Shown here: one piece after another, positions 63,287 through 64,000 of the stretch
Layout of the letters: each line of letters starts with the position of its first letter
How positions within the stretch are numbered: position 1 is the stretch's first letter
Source: Paraeggerthella hongkongensis
GTDB lineage: Bacteria; Actinomycetota; Coriobacteriia; Coriobacteriales; Eggerthellaceae
DNA: 64,000 nt
Assembly (NCBI RefSeq): GCF_003340345.1
Contig: NZ_PPTQ01000001.1
Span: 186,001 to 250,000, forward strand
Reading direction: 5' to 3'
Made by a program: the position numbers and the translations under genes
The notes under the pieces: generated by a model
Told to the model about the DNA's origin: nothing
Seen by the model: the letters and a program-made list of their open reading frames with translations, nothing else
The model's database searches: none

Positions 63287-64000
63287 TTATCCCTCTTCCC
63301 CTTTCAGCAGGTCCTCCAAGTGCTCGAGGTCGCGGCGAAAATCGCTGATCACCGCGTTTTCAAGCGCACGGTATTCCTCCGAATCGAGCGGCTGGTAGGC
63401 CGCCATCTTGTCGAACAGATTGTCCGCCGTCACCGGCACGTAGCGCCGCGCCATAAGGCTTGCCTTGTAGGCTTCCTCCACGGCCTCCCGCGCCGCCATG
63501 TAGATGTCGTAGCGAGGCATCTGGGCAGAATAGCGCACGAGGGCCGCCTGGTCGACGCCGCGCAGCGAAGGATGCTCGCGCGCGATCTCCATCCAGATGT
63601 CCGCGCGCTCCGACGCCGTGGGAAAATCGATGTCGACGATGGACAGCGGCTCCAGAAGATCGTAGAAGAACGGTTCGATCTCCCCCGCTTCGGACGCAGA
63701 CGCCAGCACGAACACGTCGGGGTTCTCGACAGCCGAGCGTATGAGGTTGATGGCCTCGCGCGCGCCGCGGGACAAACTTGCCATGAGGAAGCCGCCGAGA
63801 TCGTCCCCCGCAGGCTCGGACACCGGCGACGCCCACAGGTCAAGATCCTCCAGCAGCAGAACGCCCGCGCCTTCGAAGGCGTTGCGAGCCGCGTTCAACT
63901 GGGGCTGGCGGTCGGCCTGGGCCATCACGCACAGGACGGGCATGCCCTGCAGGTTCTCCTCCATGCGCATGCGCAGCGCAGGCAAGCCCAGCTCGCCTAG
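63287..64000 (-). CDS. AAA-type ATPase-like protein, C-terminal part (5' end outside window)
   Basis: The frame is open to the window edge. The visible 237 residues include VLLLEDLDLWASP (Walker B-like), SRGAREAINLIRSAVENPDV, FVLASASEAGEIEPFFYDLL, DIDFPTASERADIWMEIARE and KMAAYQPLDSEEYRALENAV, which fit the second half of an AAA+ module. The Walker A is outside. It ends 3 bases before the Rrf2 gene and is likely cotranscribed. Function unknown. Confidence 0.65.
   Translation of the reverse strand, partial: LGELGLPALRMRMEENLQGMPVLCVMAQADRQPQLNAARNAFEGAGVLLLEDLDLWASPVSEPAGDDLGGFLMASLSRGAREAINLIRSAVENPDVFVLASASEAGEIEPFFYDLLEPLSIVDIDFPTASERADIWMEIAREHPSLRGVDQAALVRYSAQMPRYDIYMAAREAVEEAYKASLMARRYVPVTADNLFDKMAAYQPLDSEEYRALENAVISDFRRDLEHLEDLLKGEEG

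Overview
The window is bacterial, very GC-rich and densely coded. It has short intergenic gaps, frequent 4-base ATGA/GTGA overlaps and many GTG/TTG starts with clear Shine-Dalgarno sequences. Gene content suggests an anaerobic actinobacterium of the class Coriobacteriia, probably family Eggerthellaceae: ScpAB condensin, an actinobacterial-type sigma-70, a periplasmic Tat-exported [NiFe] uptake hydrogenase with cytochrome b, a multi-cluster ferredoxin protein, a ferredoxin-like aldo/keto reductase, and no respiratory chain or phage genes. The family assignment is an inference from gene content, not a database result.

Layout. 1-702 is the end of an NAD(P)HX epimerase gene, convergent with a DUF3887 lipoprotein. 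About 1.5-11.0 kb is a long minus-strand series, partly translationally coupled: tyrA-aroA-cmk-plsC-ispH, then a DUF512 radical-SAM-like protein, der, plsY and gpsA (aromatic amino acids, nucleotides, phospholipid, isoprenoid and ribosome assembly). 11.1-14.4 kb is M50 protease-scpA-scpB-rluB, also minus strand. A 630-bp intergenic region rich in an AATCTC motif separates it from serC. 16-22 kb holds trmL/ABC-F, a small membrane protein, an autoregulated MerR gene, trpS, an unknown Cys-rich protein and three tRNAs (Asn, Val, and a CAU tRNA that is probably Ile2). 22-32 kb holds lemA, rlmKL, rpoD, an EAL phosphodiesterase and a BvgS-like hybrid kinase. 32-45 kb holds priA, metK behind a SAM riboswitch, a MITE-like 162-bp element, an ATP-grasp protein, a DUF1461 membrane protein, gltX, a four-cluster ferredoxin protein, a Pro-rich anchored protein, a thioesterase and an M19 dipeptidase. 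45-55 kb holds a DUF1697 gene remnant, an EamA exporter, mfd, nth, a ferredoxin-type aldo/keto reductase, a thioesterase, a TetR-flavodoxin pair with a perfect operator, and DUF488. 54-59.6 kb is a hydrogenase locus: small subunit, large subunit, cytochrome b, then (beyond a convergent FMN reductase) a small membrane protein and the maturation protease. 60-64 kb holds pheA, mntP behind a Mn2+ (yybP-ykoY) riboswitch, a MutY-like glycosylase lacking its Fe-S cluster, an IscR-like Rrf2 regulator and the end of an AAA-type ATPase gene.

Themes. tyrA, aroA, pheA, serC and trpS give the amino-acid axis. mfd, nth, mutY and priA give DNA repair. Redox genes (hydrogenase, ferredoxin protein, FMN reductase, flavodoxin, Rrf2) fit anaerobic electron transfer. 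No mobile element with a transposase, prophage, CRISPR array or antibiotic-resistance cassette was seen. The unexplained signal sits mainly in RNA-like and repeat structures in intergenic regions: a triple-nested hairpin between rpoD and rlmKL, the 28-bp inverted-repeat element near metK, the AATCTC cluster upstream of the M50-scpAB operon, and two other long inverted repeats.
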